A stretch of DNA of 64,000 nt from Shewanella livingstonensis. Lineage in GTDB: Bacteria; Pseudomonadota; Gammaproteobacteria; Enterobacterales; Shewanellaceae. Positions 49,949 through 59,584 of the stretch are shown one piece after another. The DNA lies in NCBI RefSeq assembly GCF_003855395.1, contig NZ_CP034015.1, positions 2,242,001-2,306,000 of the forward strand, read 5' to 3'. The notes beneath the pieces were generated by a model. That model had not been told where the DNA came from, did not search any database, and saw only the letters and a list, made by a program, of their open reading frames with translations. Position numbers and translations under genes: made by a program. Within the stretch, counting starts at the first letter, position 1. Each line of letters opens with the position of its first letter.

Positions 49949-50941
49949 ATGTGGCACATGAGTGATTATCAGATTGACCAATTACCTTGGCTAGCCGATC
50001 CACATCAACGTTTTGTTGATCAACATTATCGTGGAAAAAGCAGCCATGCTCATTTGTTCAATATTGATCAAGCGTTAGGGGGTGATAAGCTCGCTAAGGC
50101 TTGTGCTCATACTGTGCTTTGCCAACAACTTACCCCAGTAGGTGCTTGCGGCCAATGTAAAAGTTGTTTGTTATTAGCTGCCGGTAACCATCCTGATTTA
50201 TATATTATTGAACCAGATGGCAACCAAATTAAAGTCGATCAAATTCGTCAGCTCTGCCAAGCATTAACCCAAACAGCTCAACAAGGTGGTGCGCGCGTAG
50301 CGGTACTCGTTAACGCCGAGCGACTAAATTTAGCCGCGGCCAATGCATTACTGAAAACCCTTGAAGAACCTGGTGAAGATGTTGTGCTTATTTTGCAAAC
50401 AAACACATCTGCCCAGTTATTAGCCACTATTACGAGTCGCTGCCAAGTACTGAATTTTGTTGAACCCACCAAGTTAGCTATCCATCACTGGTTAGCTGAG
50501 CAGCAGTTGTTACCCGCAGCCAATGCAGAGGGTAAAACTCACGATGTGACTTGGTGTCTTAGTGTTGTTGGTGGGCCACTCGCGTTAGCGAGTAGTTTAC
50601 GCGGTCAGCATTATCAACAACTACTGATATTTCGCCAAGATTGGGCTCAAAGTTTAAAAACCGGTCATTTAAGCAATAGTTTATTGAAGGTGTCTGAGCA
50701 ACAAATTGTTGATGCACTTAATGTTTTGTATTTGTACTTACGCCAATATGTGTTAAAAAGTAGTAAGATAAAAGCTCATCCTGCTGGCCGTCAGTCGTTA
50801 AATCCACTGGTTCAAGCTAAAGTGATTGAGCTTGCTGGGAGAGTAATGAGGATGTGCCATAAGCTTGAAACGATGCCAAGCGTCAATCCCCAAGCATTAT
50901 GCCAGCAATATGTACTCGCATTTAGGCAGTTAACTAATTAA
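49949..50941 (+). CDS. holB: DNA polymerase III subunit delta'
   Basis: A 330-residue clamp-loader subunit. The AAA-like domain lacks a working P-loop, as delta' does. The zinc-binding C-G-Q-C-K-S-C (about 62-68) and the S-R-C motif (I-T-S-R-C-Q, arginine finger) are present. Two ATGs compete: the first (49949) has AAGG 4 bases away, the second is nine bases later. It precedes the pilZ gene in the conserved order. Confidence 0.93.
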   Translation: MWHMSDYQIDQLPWLADPHQRFVDQHYRGKSSHAHLFNIDQALGGDKLAKACAHTVLCQQLTPVGACGQCKSCLLLAAGNHPDLYIIEPDGNQIKVDQIRQLCQALTQTAQQGGARVAVLVNAERLNLAAANALLKTLEEPGEDVVLILQTNTSAQLLATITSRCQVLNFVEPTKLAIHHWLAEQQLLPAANAEGKTHDVTWCLSVVGGPLALASSLRGQHYQQLLIFRQDWAQSLKTGHLSNSLLKVSEQQIVDALNVLYLYLRQYVLKSSKIKAHPAGRQSLNPLVQAKVIELAGRVMRMCHKLETMPSVNPQALCQQYVLAFRQLTN

Positions 50942-50994
50942 ATATCTTTGGTTATACTGACTTTTAACTTTTTATGGAAATAAAATAATTACTT

Positions 50995-51321
50995 ATGGTC
51001 GATCTTGTTGTTAACTACGATACATTACATAAACTCTATCGTGCTTATATGCCGTTTATTAAGCCTGCAGGTTTATTTATTGCGACTACAGAAAGTCATT
51101 TTTTAGGCCAAGAGCTTACTATTGCTTATCGATTACCTAATGCAACCCAGACCAATGAATTTAAAGGCGCTGTAGTATGGATTAATCCATTAGGCGCATC
51201 GGGTGGGCGACCTGCGGGTATAGGGGTTAAAATTAAAACCGATGTTGAAAGCCATAAACATCATATTGAAAAGTTATTATCGAGTGAACTTGCCTCTGGC
51301 GATTTGACCTGCACTATGTAG
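50995..51321 (+). CDS. PilZ-domain protein
   Basis: A 108-residue PilZ protein of the type IV-pilus PilZ type. The gene sits between holB and tatD as pilZ does in Pseudomonas. The c-di-GMP-binding R-x3-R/N-x-S-x2-G motifs are not seen at the N-terminus. A short G-G-R-P-A-G-I-G-V-K near residues 71-80 is the typical end of the barrel. It likely acts in pilus assembly without binding c-di-GMP. Confidence 0.87.
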   Translation: MVDLVVNYDTLHKLYRAYMPFIKPAGLFIATTESHFLGQELTIAYRLPNATQTNEFKGAVVWINPLGASGGRPAGIGVKIKTDVESHKHHIEKLLSSELASGDLTCTM

Positions 51322-51374
51322 CTAGGTATTCTTGCACATTGAGTTTTATTTAATGTAGTTGTGAAAGAATTCCC

Positions 51375-52163
51375 ATGCTAATTGATTCCCATTGTCACCT
51401 TGACCGCTTAAAAGCGGCTCCAGATCAAGCCAGTTTACAATCCATTATGGACAATGCCAAATCCCAAGGTGTTGATTATCTATTGTGCGTCAATGTTCGC
51501 CAACAAGGCTTTGAAGCCATGCGAGACAAAATGTCAGCCTTTAATAATGTCTTTTTATCTTCTGGTGTGCATCCTTTAGATGTGCAAGAGGGTTTGAATA
51601 TTGAAGAGATTAAACGTTTTGCTGAAGATCCTCGAGTGGTAGCTATTGGCGAAACGGGTTTGGATTACTTCTATTCAAATGACACTAAAACCTTGCAACA
51701 ACAATGTTTTGAACAGCAGATTGCTTTAGCCGTTGAGGTCAATAAACCGTTAATTGTCCATACGCGTGATGCCCGTGAAGATACCATTAATATGCTTAAA
51801 GCCGGTGGCGCAGACAAAGTGGGTGGTGTGTTACATTGCTTTACTGAAAACTGGGAAATGGCCAAAGCGGCGATTGATTTAGGTTTTTATATTTCTGTTT
51901 CAGGCATCGTAACCTTTAAGAATGCTGGCGAACTTCGCAGTGTTATTCGCCAAGTGCCGAAAGACAGATTATTGGTTGAAACTGATTCACCTTATTTGGC
52001 GCCAGTGCCGCATCGTGGCCAAGAAAATCAACCTGCTTTTGTTCGTGATGTGGCAGAGTTTGTTGCAGAATTACGTGGTGAAAAATTTGAAGAGTTAGCT
52101 CAGTACACCACAGATAACTTTTTTAATTTATTTAAGGATGCGGCTAAGTTGATTGGACGCTGA
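51375..52163 (+). CDS. tatD: TatD-family metal-dependent hydrolase
   Basis: A 262-residue TIM-barrel deoxyribonuclease-like hydrolase (YcfH subgroup, given its position after holB/pilZ). Metal ligands: D-S-H-C-H-L-D (3-9), G-E-T-G-L-D-Y (about 93-99), I-V-H-T-R-D-A, H-C-F-T-E and E-T-D-S-P-Y-L-A-P. Last of the pabC-to-tatD run. Confidence 0.94.
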   Translation: MLIDSHCHLDRLKAAPDQASLQSIMDNAKSQGVDYLLCVNVRQQGFEAMRDKMSAFNNVFLSSGVHPLDVQEGLNIEEIKRFAEDPRVVAIGETGLDYFYSNDTKTLQQQCFEQQIALAVEVNKPLIVHTRDAREDTINMLKAGGADKVGGVLHCFTENWEMAKAAIDLGFYISVSGIVTFKNAGELRSVIRQVPKDRLLVETDSPYLAPVPHRGQENQPAFVRDVAEFVAELRGEKFEELAQYTTDNFFNLFKDAAKLIGR

Positions 52164-52223
52164 CTTTAGTCTGGTAAAAATAAGCAATTCATCGCTCCCT
52201 GTCTGTTGATTAGATCATAAGAC

Positions 52224-52260
52224 AAAAAAAGGCCCAAAACTATCCAATTGTTTTGGGCCT
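52224..52260. terminator. Hairpin between tatD and rsmF
   Basis: AAAAAAAGGCCCAAAAC, loop, then GTTTTGGGCC: a 10-base perfect stem. The T-run is on the minus strand, so it terminates rsmF-side transcription best, while tatD transcripts would also meet the hairpin. It lies in the 334-base gap 52164-52497, which holds no gene. Confidence 0.8.
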
Positions 52261-52297
52261 AGGGAAAGGGCTCGATTAAGAGCCTTGCGCTACTGTT

Positions 52298-52334
52298 ATG
52301 GCATTTTAAGCGCTAAGCGCGCTTAAAATGCCAT
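52298..52334. repeat. 16-base perfect stem hairpin between tatD and rsmF
   Basis: ATGGCATTTTAAGCGC, 5-base loop TAAGC, then GCGCTTAAAATGCCAT. It follows a smaller GGCTC/GAGCC hairpin at 52268-52283. No T-run. It could be part of a repeat family or a third transcription barrier. No coding content. Confidence 0.7.
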
Positions 52335-52497
52335 ATATTGAATCAAACATGAATAAACTATAGTCCGACAAAATGGTTTTTGCATATAATTTAATCAAAA
52401 AATATTAGTCTCGGTATGTGCTTTCCCAAAACCATTGATTGTGAGTACTTTATTATCCTCAGTCGCTTTAATGTTTCTAATCGCTTTAACGGTTGTG

Positions 52498-53952
52498 TTA
52501 TAGGCTGATGTTGACATTGTCGCGGACTAATTCACGCGGTAAATTGTTTTTCAGTCTATGGCCTAAGTGTTTTACTACACCAAGAACAACGTGATGATAG
52601 CTGACTAACATTTCCCCTTGCGTGGTGACAGCCAAACGCTGTTGTGCTGTGTCATCAAAGCTGTTAATAGCAATATCTCGGCCCATTAAAAAGTCTTTAG
52701 CTTGTGGAGCCGTCAACTCAATGGTTCTTGGGGCATCAACTGTTGATACTGATAAGGCAATGATAGCTTCGTGTTTCGCTTTGTAGCCCTTTTTCATCGC
52801 ATCAGCAAGTTTGAGGCCAATACGCTGAAAGCGCATTTTACCGATAAAAGGCATAAATTGAGTCGGGAATAACCAATATTCATCGTCTCGTAACATAATG
52901 ATGTCATCGTTGGGCAAGTCGATACAAAAACTATCTTTAAAATACTGTTTCAACTCTGTTTTTTGTTTATCATTTGCGACCGAAAATGGGAAGTTTTTTT
53001 GTGGTTTAGGTTGTTTTTTAGTTCGTTCAATCGAGGCGGTTTTACGAATTTTAGCGACAAAGAATCCTTCACTATCGTAAATTTGTGGCCACACATGTAA
53101 AAAACCTTCTTCGGTACACGCTTTTTCTGCACCTTCAAATAACGATGCCAACGAGATGAATTCAACCGCATCAGGATAAGTTTGTTGTAAATGTTGGCAA
53201 ATATGTTGATTTTCTAACTGGCTCAGCGTGCAGGTGGAGTACACTAATGTCCCGCCGGGTTTTAACGCTAAAAATGCCGATTCAATGAGATCTTTTTGGG
53301 TTTCACCAATAGCAGTAACATCTTCTATATCCCAATGTTTTAATGCTAATGGGTCTTTACGAACCGTACCTTCACCGCCACAAGGTGCATCAAGTAAAAT
53401 GGCATCAAATGATTCAAATAAATACTCACCAAATACTCTGCCATCAAAATGGGTCAGGGCAGTATGACTTGCGCCCATACGAAGCACGTTGGCATGCAAT
53501 ACCTTTACGCGACTAGCAGAGTATTCATTAGCAACTAATAAGCCGCTATTATTCATTAAGGCCGCTATTTGAGTCGTTTTAGAACCTGGCGCTGAAGCCA
53601 CATCTAACACAATTTCAGCGGGTTCTTGATTTGAAAACAATGCTGTAGGCGGCAACATTGAGCTAGCTTCTTGGATGTAAAATAATCCTTGAATATGCTC
53701 GATAGCATTACCTAATTGAATGTCATCTTTACCTTCAATCCAAAATCCATCTTCACACCAAGGTATCGGCGATAGTTGCCAGCCTGCTTGAGTCATTATA
53801 CTGATAAATTGTAGGGTGCAAATTTTTAGCGTATTCACCCGAATAGATTTACGAAGTGGTTTATCGCAATAGGCGATAAACTCTTCTAAAGATAAGTGAG
53901 CGGGTAGCTCTTTCTCAATGTGATTGATAAAGTTTGTATTTAATTGGGCCAT
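52498..53952 (-). CDS. rsmF: 16S rRNA m5C1407 methyltransferase RsmF
   Basis: A 484-residue SAM-dependent RNA methyltransferase. SAM motif D-V-A-S-A-P-G-S-K-T-T-Q (about 117-128), motif IV D-A-P-C-G-G-E-G-T and the catalytic Cys in Y-S-T-C-T-L-S-Q-L-E-N. The C-terminal 180 residues are the PUA-like RsmF extension, which separates it from RsmB. In E. coli the gene (yebU) follows letB. Here it is 1.5 kb away with one gene between. Confidence 0.94.
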   Translation of the reverse strand: MAQLNTNFINHIEKELPAHLSLEEFIAYCDKPLRKSIRVNTLKICTLQFISIMTQAGWQLSPIPWCEDGFWIEGKDDIQLGNAIEHIQGLFYIQEASSMLPPTALFSNQEPAEIVLDVASAPGSKTTQIAALMNNSGLLVANEYSASRVKVLHANVLRMGASHTALTHFDGRVFGEYLFESFDAILLDAPCGGEGTVRKDPLALKHWDIEDVTAIGETQKDLIESAFLALKPGGTLVYSTCTLSQLENQHICQHLQQTYPDAVEFISLASLFEGAEKACTEEGFLHVWPQIYDSEGFFVAKIRKTASIERTKKQPKPQKNFPFSVANDKQKTELKQYFKDSFCIDLPNDDIIMLRDDEYWLFPTQFMPFIGKMRFQRIGLKLADAMKKGYKAKHEAIIALSVSTVDAPRTIELTAPQAKDFLMGRDIAINSFDDTAQQRLAVTTQGEMLVSYHHVVLGVVKHLGHRLKNNLPRELVRDNVNISL

Positions 53953-54076
53953 AATAATAAACGATAACGTATTTTTGCAGTAATTGGGGCGATCATATCA
54001 CGGAATTGTACACCCTGATCGTCAATGATTGCTGTATATTGACGTTAATAAAACTGCCTAGGTGATGGAGATATGT

Positions 54077-55303
54077 GTGTTAAATAGAGTGTGGTTATTA
54101 TTTTTTATTATTGCAGCCTTGTCTATTGTGATCCAGTTAGTTGATGGTAACGTCAATGTATTAAGTGAGTCGGTTACAGCCTTATTTGCCAGTGCTAAAT
54201 TAGCAGCAGACATTTCAATTGGATTAATTGGCGTATTAGCCCTGTGGATGGGCTTGATGCAAGTGGGTGAGAAGGCTGGTGTCGTTGGTTTGTTTGCGCG
54301 CATATTTGAGCCTTTGCTGTCTAAGTTGATGCCTGAGGTACCTCGCGGACATCTAGCCTATGGCAGCATTAGTATGAATCTCACGGCAAACATGCTCGGA
54401 TTAGACAATGCCGCAACGCCTCTAGGCTTAAAAGCGATGCACGATTTGCAAACACTTAACCCGGTAAAATCGGTAGCAACCAATGCGCAAATTTTATTTT
54501 TAGTATTAAACACATCTTCTGTCACCTTAGTACCGGTAACTGTGTTCCTTTATCGCGCCCAACAAGGTGCCGCTAATCCTGCAGATATCTTTCTGCCAAT
54601 ATTGTTAGCCACCAGTGTCTCCACTGTGGTGGGATTATTAGTTGTCGCGTTAGTGCAACGTATCTCGTTATTAAATAGTGTTATTTTGGCTTATGCCGCC
54701 ACTATTATGAGTGTATTCATGGCTGCCATTGCTTACTTAGTGACATTGTCGGCTGATGCAATTGGCCAAGTGTCCATGGTGTTGGGTAACGGCATATTAT
54801 TATTACTTATTTTGAGTTTTATTTTAGTTGCGGGTTACCGCAAAATTGCCGTGTATGATGAGTTTGTCGATGGCGCTAAGCAAGGTTTTAGCCAAGCAAT
54901 TCAGCTTATTCCCTATTTATTGGCAATGTTATTAGCCATTGGTTTTCTTCGCGCGTCTGGTGCATTAGATTATGCATTACAGTTGTTAGCTAGCGGCGTA
55001 AGCGCACTTGGTGCCGATACGCGCTTTATTGATGCGATGCCTACAGCTTTAATGAAGCCTTTTAGTGGTTCTGGCGCGCGGGCGATGATGCTAGAAACCA
55101 TGAGTCATCATGGTGTCGATTCATTTGCAGGACGTTTAGCGGCTATTTTACAAGGCAGTACCGAAACCACATTCTATGTGCTTGCGGTGTACTTTGGCTC
55201 TGTTGGTATTCGTAATGGTAGACATGCATTAGGCTGTGGTTTAGCCGCAGACTTTGCTGGTATTAGTGCAGCTATTGCTGTGTGTTATTGGTTTTATGGT
55301 TAG
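54077..55303 (+). CDS. Nucleoside-recognition (Gate) membrane protein, SpmA-SpmB fusion
   Basis: A 408-residue membrane protein joining two Gate domains. The N-half carries the SpmA-like M-N-L-T-A-N-M-L-G-L-D-N-A-A-T-P-L-G. The C-half carries the SpmB-like F-S-G-S-G-A-R-A-M and I-L-Q-G-S-T-E-T-T-F-Y-V-L. In spore formers these are separate core-dehydration proteins. In non-sporing gammaproteobacteria the fused form has unknown transport-like function. I chose GTG 54077, with GGAG 6 bases upstream, over earlier in-frame starts that lack a site. Confidence 0.85.
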   Translation: MLNRVWLLFFIIAALSIVIQLVDGNVNVLSESVTALFASAKLAADISIGLIGVLALWMGLMQVGEKAGVVGLFARIFEPLLSKLMPEVPRGHLAYGSISMNLTANMLGLDNAATPLGLKAMHDLQTLNPVKSVATNAQILFLVLNTSSVTLVPVTVFLYRAQQGAANPADIFLPILLATSVSTVVGLLVVALVQRISLLNSVILAYAATIMSVFMAAIAYLVTLSADAIGQVSMVLGNGILLLLILSFILVAGYRKIAVYDEFVDGAKQGFSQAIQLIPYLLAMLLAIGFLRASGALDYALQLLASGVSALGADTRFIDAMPTALMKPFSGSGARAMMLETMSHHGVDSFAGRLAAILQGSTETTFYVLAVYFGSVGIRNGRHALGCGLAADFAGISAAIAVCYWFYG

Positions 55304-55347
55304 GCTAAAAACAAGCTAAGCTTATGATATTGTCGGGTAATAAAAGC

Positions 55348-55373
55348 AAAGGCCGATAAGTATATCGGCCTTT
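55348..55373. terminator. Bidirectional terminator between convergent genes
   Basis: AAAGGCCGATA, 4-base loop, TATCGGCCTTT: a perfect 11-base stem between the SpmAB-like gene (+) and letB (-). Confidence 0.88.
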
Positions 55374-55409
55374 AGCATTTGTACTAATCGGTATTATCCC
55401 AAGATGAGC

Positions 55410-58055
55410 TTATTTAGCTTGTGTCGGCCGCCATTGTGTCCATTCGTCTTGCATATTTTTATGTAAGGCAAAACGGCTTGAAGCGTCAATACGGTTACTG
55501 TTAGAGGTTGCATCGCGTGTTGCAAATGCAATTCCGCCAGCCAGTATGGTTTCTAGGGAGCCGGTTTCTAACTGTGCTCCAGAAAATAACCCGACATCTA
55601 ACTTAATCCCTGATGCATCCCAAAACTGACTACTTTGATTAATTAAGTGACCATATTCAGCATTAACATGGGCAAACACCGTAATTTCTGTACCTGAGTC
55701 ATCTAATTGATAACCATCAACTTGACCCACCTTAATACCACGGAAAAATAGTGGCGTACCCACTTTAATTGAGCCTAACTGATCGTCAACGAGTTGGAAT
55801 GCTAAAGCATCCTTAGGCACAGTTGCCTCAAAGTTAGAGTGAGGTTGAGCAATAAAGTTATCAACTAACTCTAAACTGTCGCCTGGGATAACCCCAATGT
55901 AAGGGCCTGTTAACAGTGTTTCTGGCGCATTTATACCCGCTAATGAAATCTGTGCATCGACAATAAAGTATTCACTGTCAATGGCACTAAAATGGCTTGC
56001 ATATTGACCGTAGATATAAGCTTGTGCGTTGAGGGTGTTTAAATCTTGGTTTAGCTTCACATAAGATACTTCACCAATCTTATGACCTTGATAACGGATA
56101 GCCGCTTTTTCGGCTACCTTTGTACTTACTGGTAAGGTGAGATGAATCACCTTAGCCTGCAAAAGTGCGAGTGACTTTGTGTCATATAAACGTAGATTTG
56201 GTTGATTGCTGTGTGTATCAACTGTGTCATCTATATGCCCAAGGGTAATGCTGCCATTTATTGCACCTTTTAGTGGTGCAACATTGATATCAACACCCGC
56301 TAAGCTAGCATTGATGGCGACAGCATCATTGCGCCAAAAAACAGTATTGGTTTTTATTAAGGCTGTAAATCTATTGTCGATATTAATATCAATATTAAAT
56401 TTATCCGTTTTAGCGAACCAATTAATATTATTCACCGAGCCAATTTGCATTTTTTTATAATAAATAGGTGAGCCTTCAGACAAGTCGGCGCCATCAATAC
56501 TGGTTAAAGTAAAGTGCGTCATCTGTTGTTGAGCGTATAGCGTCTGTGCTGACTCAATTGATTCATGTAAAGTTAATGTGCTATTAGCTGTTATAAGGGT
56601 TTTATTGCTACCTGGAATTAAGCTAATCGCGCCCTCGAGCATTGTGGTGACATCACGTGTCTTAACCTTAATGCCATCTAATGAAGCGTTAATGGCTAAA
56701 GCACTTTCTGGTACAAAAAAACTTCCTTTGGTGACTAAGTTTTTAAATTCTGGCAGAATTTCAATTTGATATTCAACCGTTGAAAAGTCTTTGCTTAAAC
56801 TAATGCCGATAATTTGGCCAATAGGTAATTGCTTATAACGAACTTGTGCGCCATTACTGACACCAGTATGCGTGTTGGCCACTATCGTCAGTTTAAGCTT
56901 GTCTTGTGTGAGTAAATCAGGAGCATGTGATGCTAGTTCAAATTGCATCGCATCGACAGAATCTTGGGTGCCGGGTAAAACATTAATAACATTGCCAGTG
57001 ACTAGTCTACTGACGTGCTTAACCCCTTTTAATGATAATTCGGCGCCACTTAGCCAAAACTGGCTATCTGCGGTAATTAATGCTTTGTACGGATGTTCAA
57101 CTCGAGCAATAAACAGTACTCCAGTGTCGGTTAGGGTTACGTTTTCAATTTCACCGATAGCAATACCGCGATAGATAATGCTGGTGCCTTGTTTAACATC
57201 ATCGCTGCCAGCTGCAGTTAAACTAAAATGTACCCCTCCAATGGCGGTAACCTCATCTTCATAAAGGGTATAAGCATCGCCATTTTGGGCTTTTTCAGTG
57301 TAGCTACCGGTATCAAAACTAATCCCGCCGGCTAAAATGGATGCAATACTTTCGGTACTGACTTTAATACCGGCTAAAGAGGCATCTATTTTTAAGCCAG
57401 ACACATTCCAAAAACGAGAGTCTTTATTGACTAAATGGGCATATTGCTCTTGAACAAACGCGCTGATAATAATCTGTTTATTTCCGTCTAAACGATAGCT
57501 AACAACACTGCCGACCGGTGCTTGACGAAAAAAGACGGGTGAGCCAACATCAATAGATCCCAGTTTAAGCGCTTTAAGCTCAACCATAATCCCTTCACTA
57601 CCAGGCAAAATAGCGGGTGCTTCTCGTTGTGCTTCAAATTCTGTTGCAGAGCGTCCATCACCAGGTTGAATGGCAATGTAATTACCCGAAAACAACGTAT
57701 CTAATCCTTCAACTCCGGTAATACTCGCTTTAGGTTTAACCAACCAAAAAAGGCTGTTTTTGTTTAAGAATGGATCAGCACGATAATCCATGACTACTTT
57801 TACGTTAACGCCTTTGAGATCATCATCAATACCAATGTCGGTCACTTTACCCACCGACAAACCTTGGTACTTTACTAAGGTTTTGCCAATATCTATTCCG
57901 GCAGCACTCGGGAAGTGGATCAAAATTTCAATGCCAGATTCTTTAATGCTTTTTACCCCGAGCCAAGCACCTAAAATCAGTGCAACTACGGGTAATAACC
58001 ATATTGGTGAGAATAATTTTTTCTTAACAATTTTCGGCGATTCAATTTGTGTCAT
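55410..58055 (-). CDS. letB: Intermembrane lipid-transport tunnel protein LetB (seven-MCE-domain type)
   Basis: An 881-residue periplasmic protein with one N-terminal membrane anchor (about 14-30). It contains repeated MCE domains recognisable by G-x-x-V-x-x/Y-x-G-x-x-I/V-G (for example V-K-Y-Q-G-L-S-V-G, F-F-R-Q-A-P-V-G, I-Y-R-G-I-A-I-G, R-Y-K-Q-L-P-I-G, Y-Y-K-K-M-Q-I-G, R-Y-Q-G-H-K-I-G and F-F-R-G-I-K-V-G), seven in all, equal to E. coli LetB (877 residues). It forms a stack of rings that carries lipids between membranes. It overlaps the LetA C-half gene by 14 bases. Confidence 0.95.
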   Translation of the reverse strand: MTQIESPKIVKKKLFSPIWLLPVVALILGAWLGVKSIKESGIEILIHFPSAAGIDIGKTLVKYQGLSVGKVTDIGIDDDLKGVNVKVVMDYRADPFLNKNSLFWLVKPKASITGVEGLDTLFSGNYIAIQPGDGRSATEFEAQREAPAILPGSEGIMVELKALKLGSIDVGSPVFFRQAPVGSVVSYRLDGNKQIIISAFVQEQYAHLVNKDSRFWNVSGLKIDASLAGIKVSTESIASILAGGISFDTGSYTEKAQNGDAYTLYEDEVTAIGGVHFSLTAAGSDDVKQGTSIIYRGIAIGEIENVTLTDTGVLFIARVEHPYKALITADSQFWLSGAELSLKGVKHVSRLVTGNVINVLPGTQDSVDAMQFELASHAPDLLTQDKLKLTIVANTHTGVSNGAQVRYKQLPIGQIIGISLSKDFSTVEYQIEILPEFKNLVTKGSFFVPESALAINASLDGIKVKTRDVTTMLEGAISLIPGSNKTLITANSTLTLHESIESAQTLYAQQQMTHFTLTSIDGADLSEGSPIYYKKMQIGSVNNINWFAKTDKFNIDINIDNRFTALIKTNTVFWRNDAVAINASLAGVDINVAPLKGAINGSITLGHIDDTVDTHSNQPNLRLYDTKSLALLQAKVIHLTLPVSTKVAEKAAIRYQGHKIGEVSYVKLNQDLNTLNAQAYIYGQYASHFSAIDSEYFIVDAQISLAGINAPETLLTGPYIGVIPGDSLELVDNFIAQPHSNFEATVPKDALAFQLVDDQLGSIKVGTPLFFRGIKVGQVDGYQLDDSGTEITVFAHVNAEYGHLINQSSQFWDASGIKLDVGLFSGAQLETGSLETILAGGIAFATRDATSNSNRIDASSRFALHKNMQDEWTQWRPTQAK

Positions 58056-58761
58056 CAGATTGTTCCAAACGGTCCCAAAGTAAACGCGTATCTAACACTT
58101 TTGCCGCCAGTTGTGTCAGTAATATTACTAACGCAAATGCAGTGGCAGCAGGTGCAGGTTTTGCATCTAATAGTTGCCCCATATTAACTAAGGCTACTGT
58201 TAATGAAATAACGAATAAATCGAGCATTGACCAACGTCCGATCCATTCAATGATATGAAAACCAACCATTAATTTTCTTTTTGATACTGGTAGGTTAAAG
58301 CTAATAGCCGTTAAATAAGTGGCTAAACCAATAATTTTAAGCCAAGGCACTAAAATACTGGCAGTAAAAACAATAATCGCAATCGGAAACATGCCAGTTT
58401 GCACTAAATGACTAATACCACTAAAAATAGTGTCGTTAGTGACCACTCCACGATTCGTTAATAAGGTGATCGGATAAATATTGGCTACCACAAGTAAAAT
58501 GGTTGCAGTGATCAACAACGCCCAACTCTGCTGGATGCTGGCATAGTTGCGATTGCTCAATTGGCTAAAGCAGCGTCGACAATGATTGTTGCTGGTCAAA
58601 TTCAGTTTTCGGCAGACTGGACATAGGCATAAGCCTATTTTTTGCCCTTGTAGATGCGGTTGAGTTTTCGTTGTTGTAACATCATTGCAGTCTACAACAG
58701 TCGCTTCACTTGTCGTTGAGAGGTTATTAGTCGCTGAAATGGGTGTATTAGGCATCCACAT
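58042..58761 (-). CDS. LetA/PqiA-type membrane protein, C-terminal half
   Basis: A 239-residue membrane protein. A cysteine pair module C-P-V-C...C-R-R-C (about 47-68) precedes four membrane segments, one PqiA repeat unit. E. coli LetA (about 427) has two such units in one chain. Here the units are two genes overlapping by 14 bases, so both probably assemble with LetB. Its end overlaps letB. Confidence 0.9.
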   Translation of the reverse strand: MWMPNTPISATNNLSTTSEATVVDCNDVTTTKTQPHLQGQKIGLCLCPVCRKLNLTSNNHCRRCFSQLSNRNYASIQQSWALLITATILLVVANIYPITLLTNRGVVTNDTIFSGISHLVQTGMFPIAIIVFTASILVPWLKIIGLATYLTAISFNLPVSKRKLMVGFHIIEWIGRWSMLDLFVISLTVALVNMGQLLDAKPAPAATAFALVILLTQLAAKVLDTRLLWDRLEQSDDTN

Positions 58762-59374
58762 AACTCCACATGTGCTCTAGATTATATTCACGTTGCAAAA
58801 ATAAAATGATTACAAACAACATCGTAAAACTGAAGGTGCCCATACCGAAGTAAACATCTGAAAAGTCAGATAATTGGAATGCTGATACTAGAAAACTAAT
58901 AACATAAATTTCTAACATGGTCATTTGTGATATCGAACCATGGTTCTTTAATAAGGTGCTATAAGCCCTTTGCCAAAATGAGCTATGCAGTTTTAATTTA
59001 ACAATCATGACTTGGGTCAAAATCGACAATATTAATAATCCTGGAGCGATAACAGCTGCAACCATTACCGCTAATCCTACAACCCAATATCCTTCCGCCC
59101 AAACGGTCACAGCGGCTTGGATCACAGTGGTGGTTCGCACGCTGCCAAGAAAATGGATTTCGAGAACTGGCAATAAATTAGCCGGGATAAAAATAATTAA
59201 CGCCGCAATACATAACGCCAACATGCCATTAATAGAGCAATAAGGAGAATCGTACAGAACAGTGTGACAACGCGGACAAATAGCCCGTGAGCTAGACGGC
59301 AAAGCTCGTTTTCTCACAGCCAGGTCACATGAGTGGCATAAGATTATTGAATCATGATCATCAAATTCATGCAT
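58748..59374 (-). CDS. LetA/PqiA-type membrane protein, N-terminal half
   Basis: A 208-residue membrane protein with C-H-S-C...C-P-R-C (about 13-38) followed by four membrane segments, the first PqiA repeat unit. Its stop overlaps the start of the next gene. First of the letA(N)-letA(C)-letB unit. No clear promoter element identified. It is divergent from yebG by 210 bases. Confidence 0.9.
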   Translation of the reverse strand: MHEFDDHDSIILCHSCDLAVRKRALPSSSRAICPRCHTVLYDSPYCSINGMLALCIAALIIFIPANLLPVLEIHFLGSVRTTTVIQAAVTVWAEGYWVVGLAVMVAAVIAPGLLILSILTQVMIVKLKLHSSFWQRAYSTLLKNHGSISQMTMLEIYVISFLVSAFQLSDFSDVYFGMGTFSFTMLFVIILFLQREYNLEHMWSYVDA

Positions 59375-59555
59375 GAAGAATTAGTCTAATCCATAGTGAA
59401 ACACATTATTGGGACACAAAGAACTTAGTCTCTACTTTGCTTTATATTGGCAGATAAATGAATCTGTTGGTAAACAATCTCAATTTTCTGAGTTTGATAA
59501 TATCAGAATAATCAGAACACTTGCATCATAAGTTAACTATGTGAGATTCTATACA

Positions 59556-59571
59556 CTGTATATAAAAACAG
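59556..59571 (+). promoter_or_regulatory. LexA (SOS) box of yebG
   Basis: CTGTATATAAAAACAG fits CTGT-N8-ACAG perfectly, 13 bases before the yebG ATG. yebG is a known LexA-regulated gene in E. coli, which supports function here. Confidence 0.85.
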
Positions 59572-59584
59572 TGAGGATTACATC

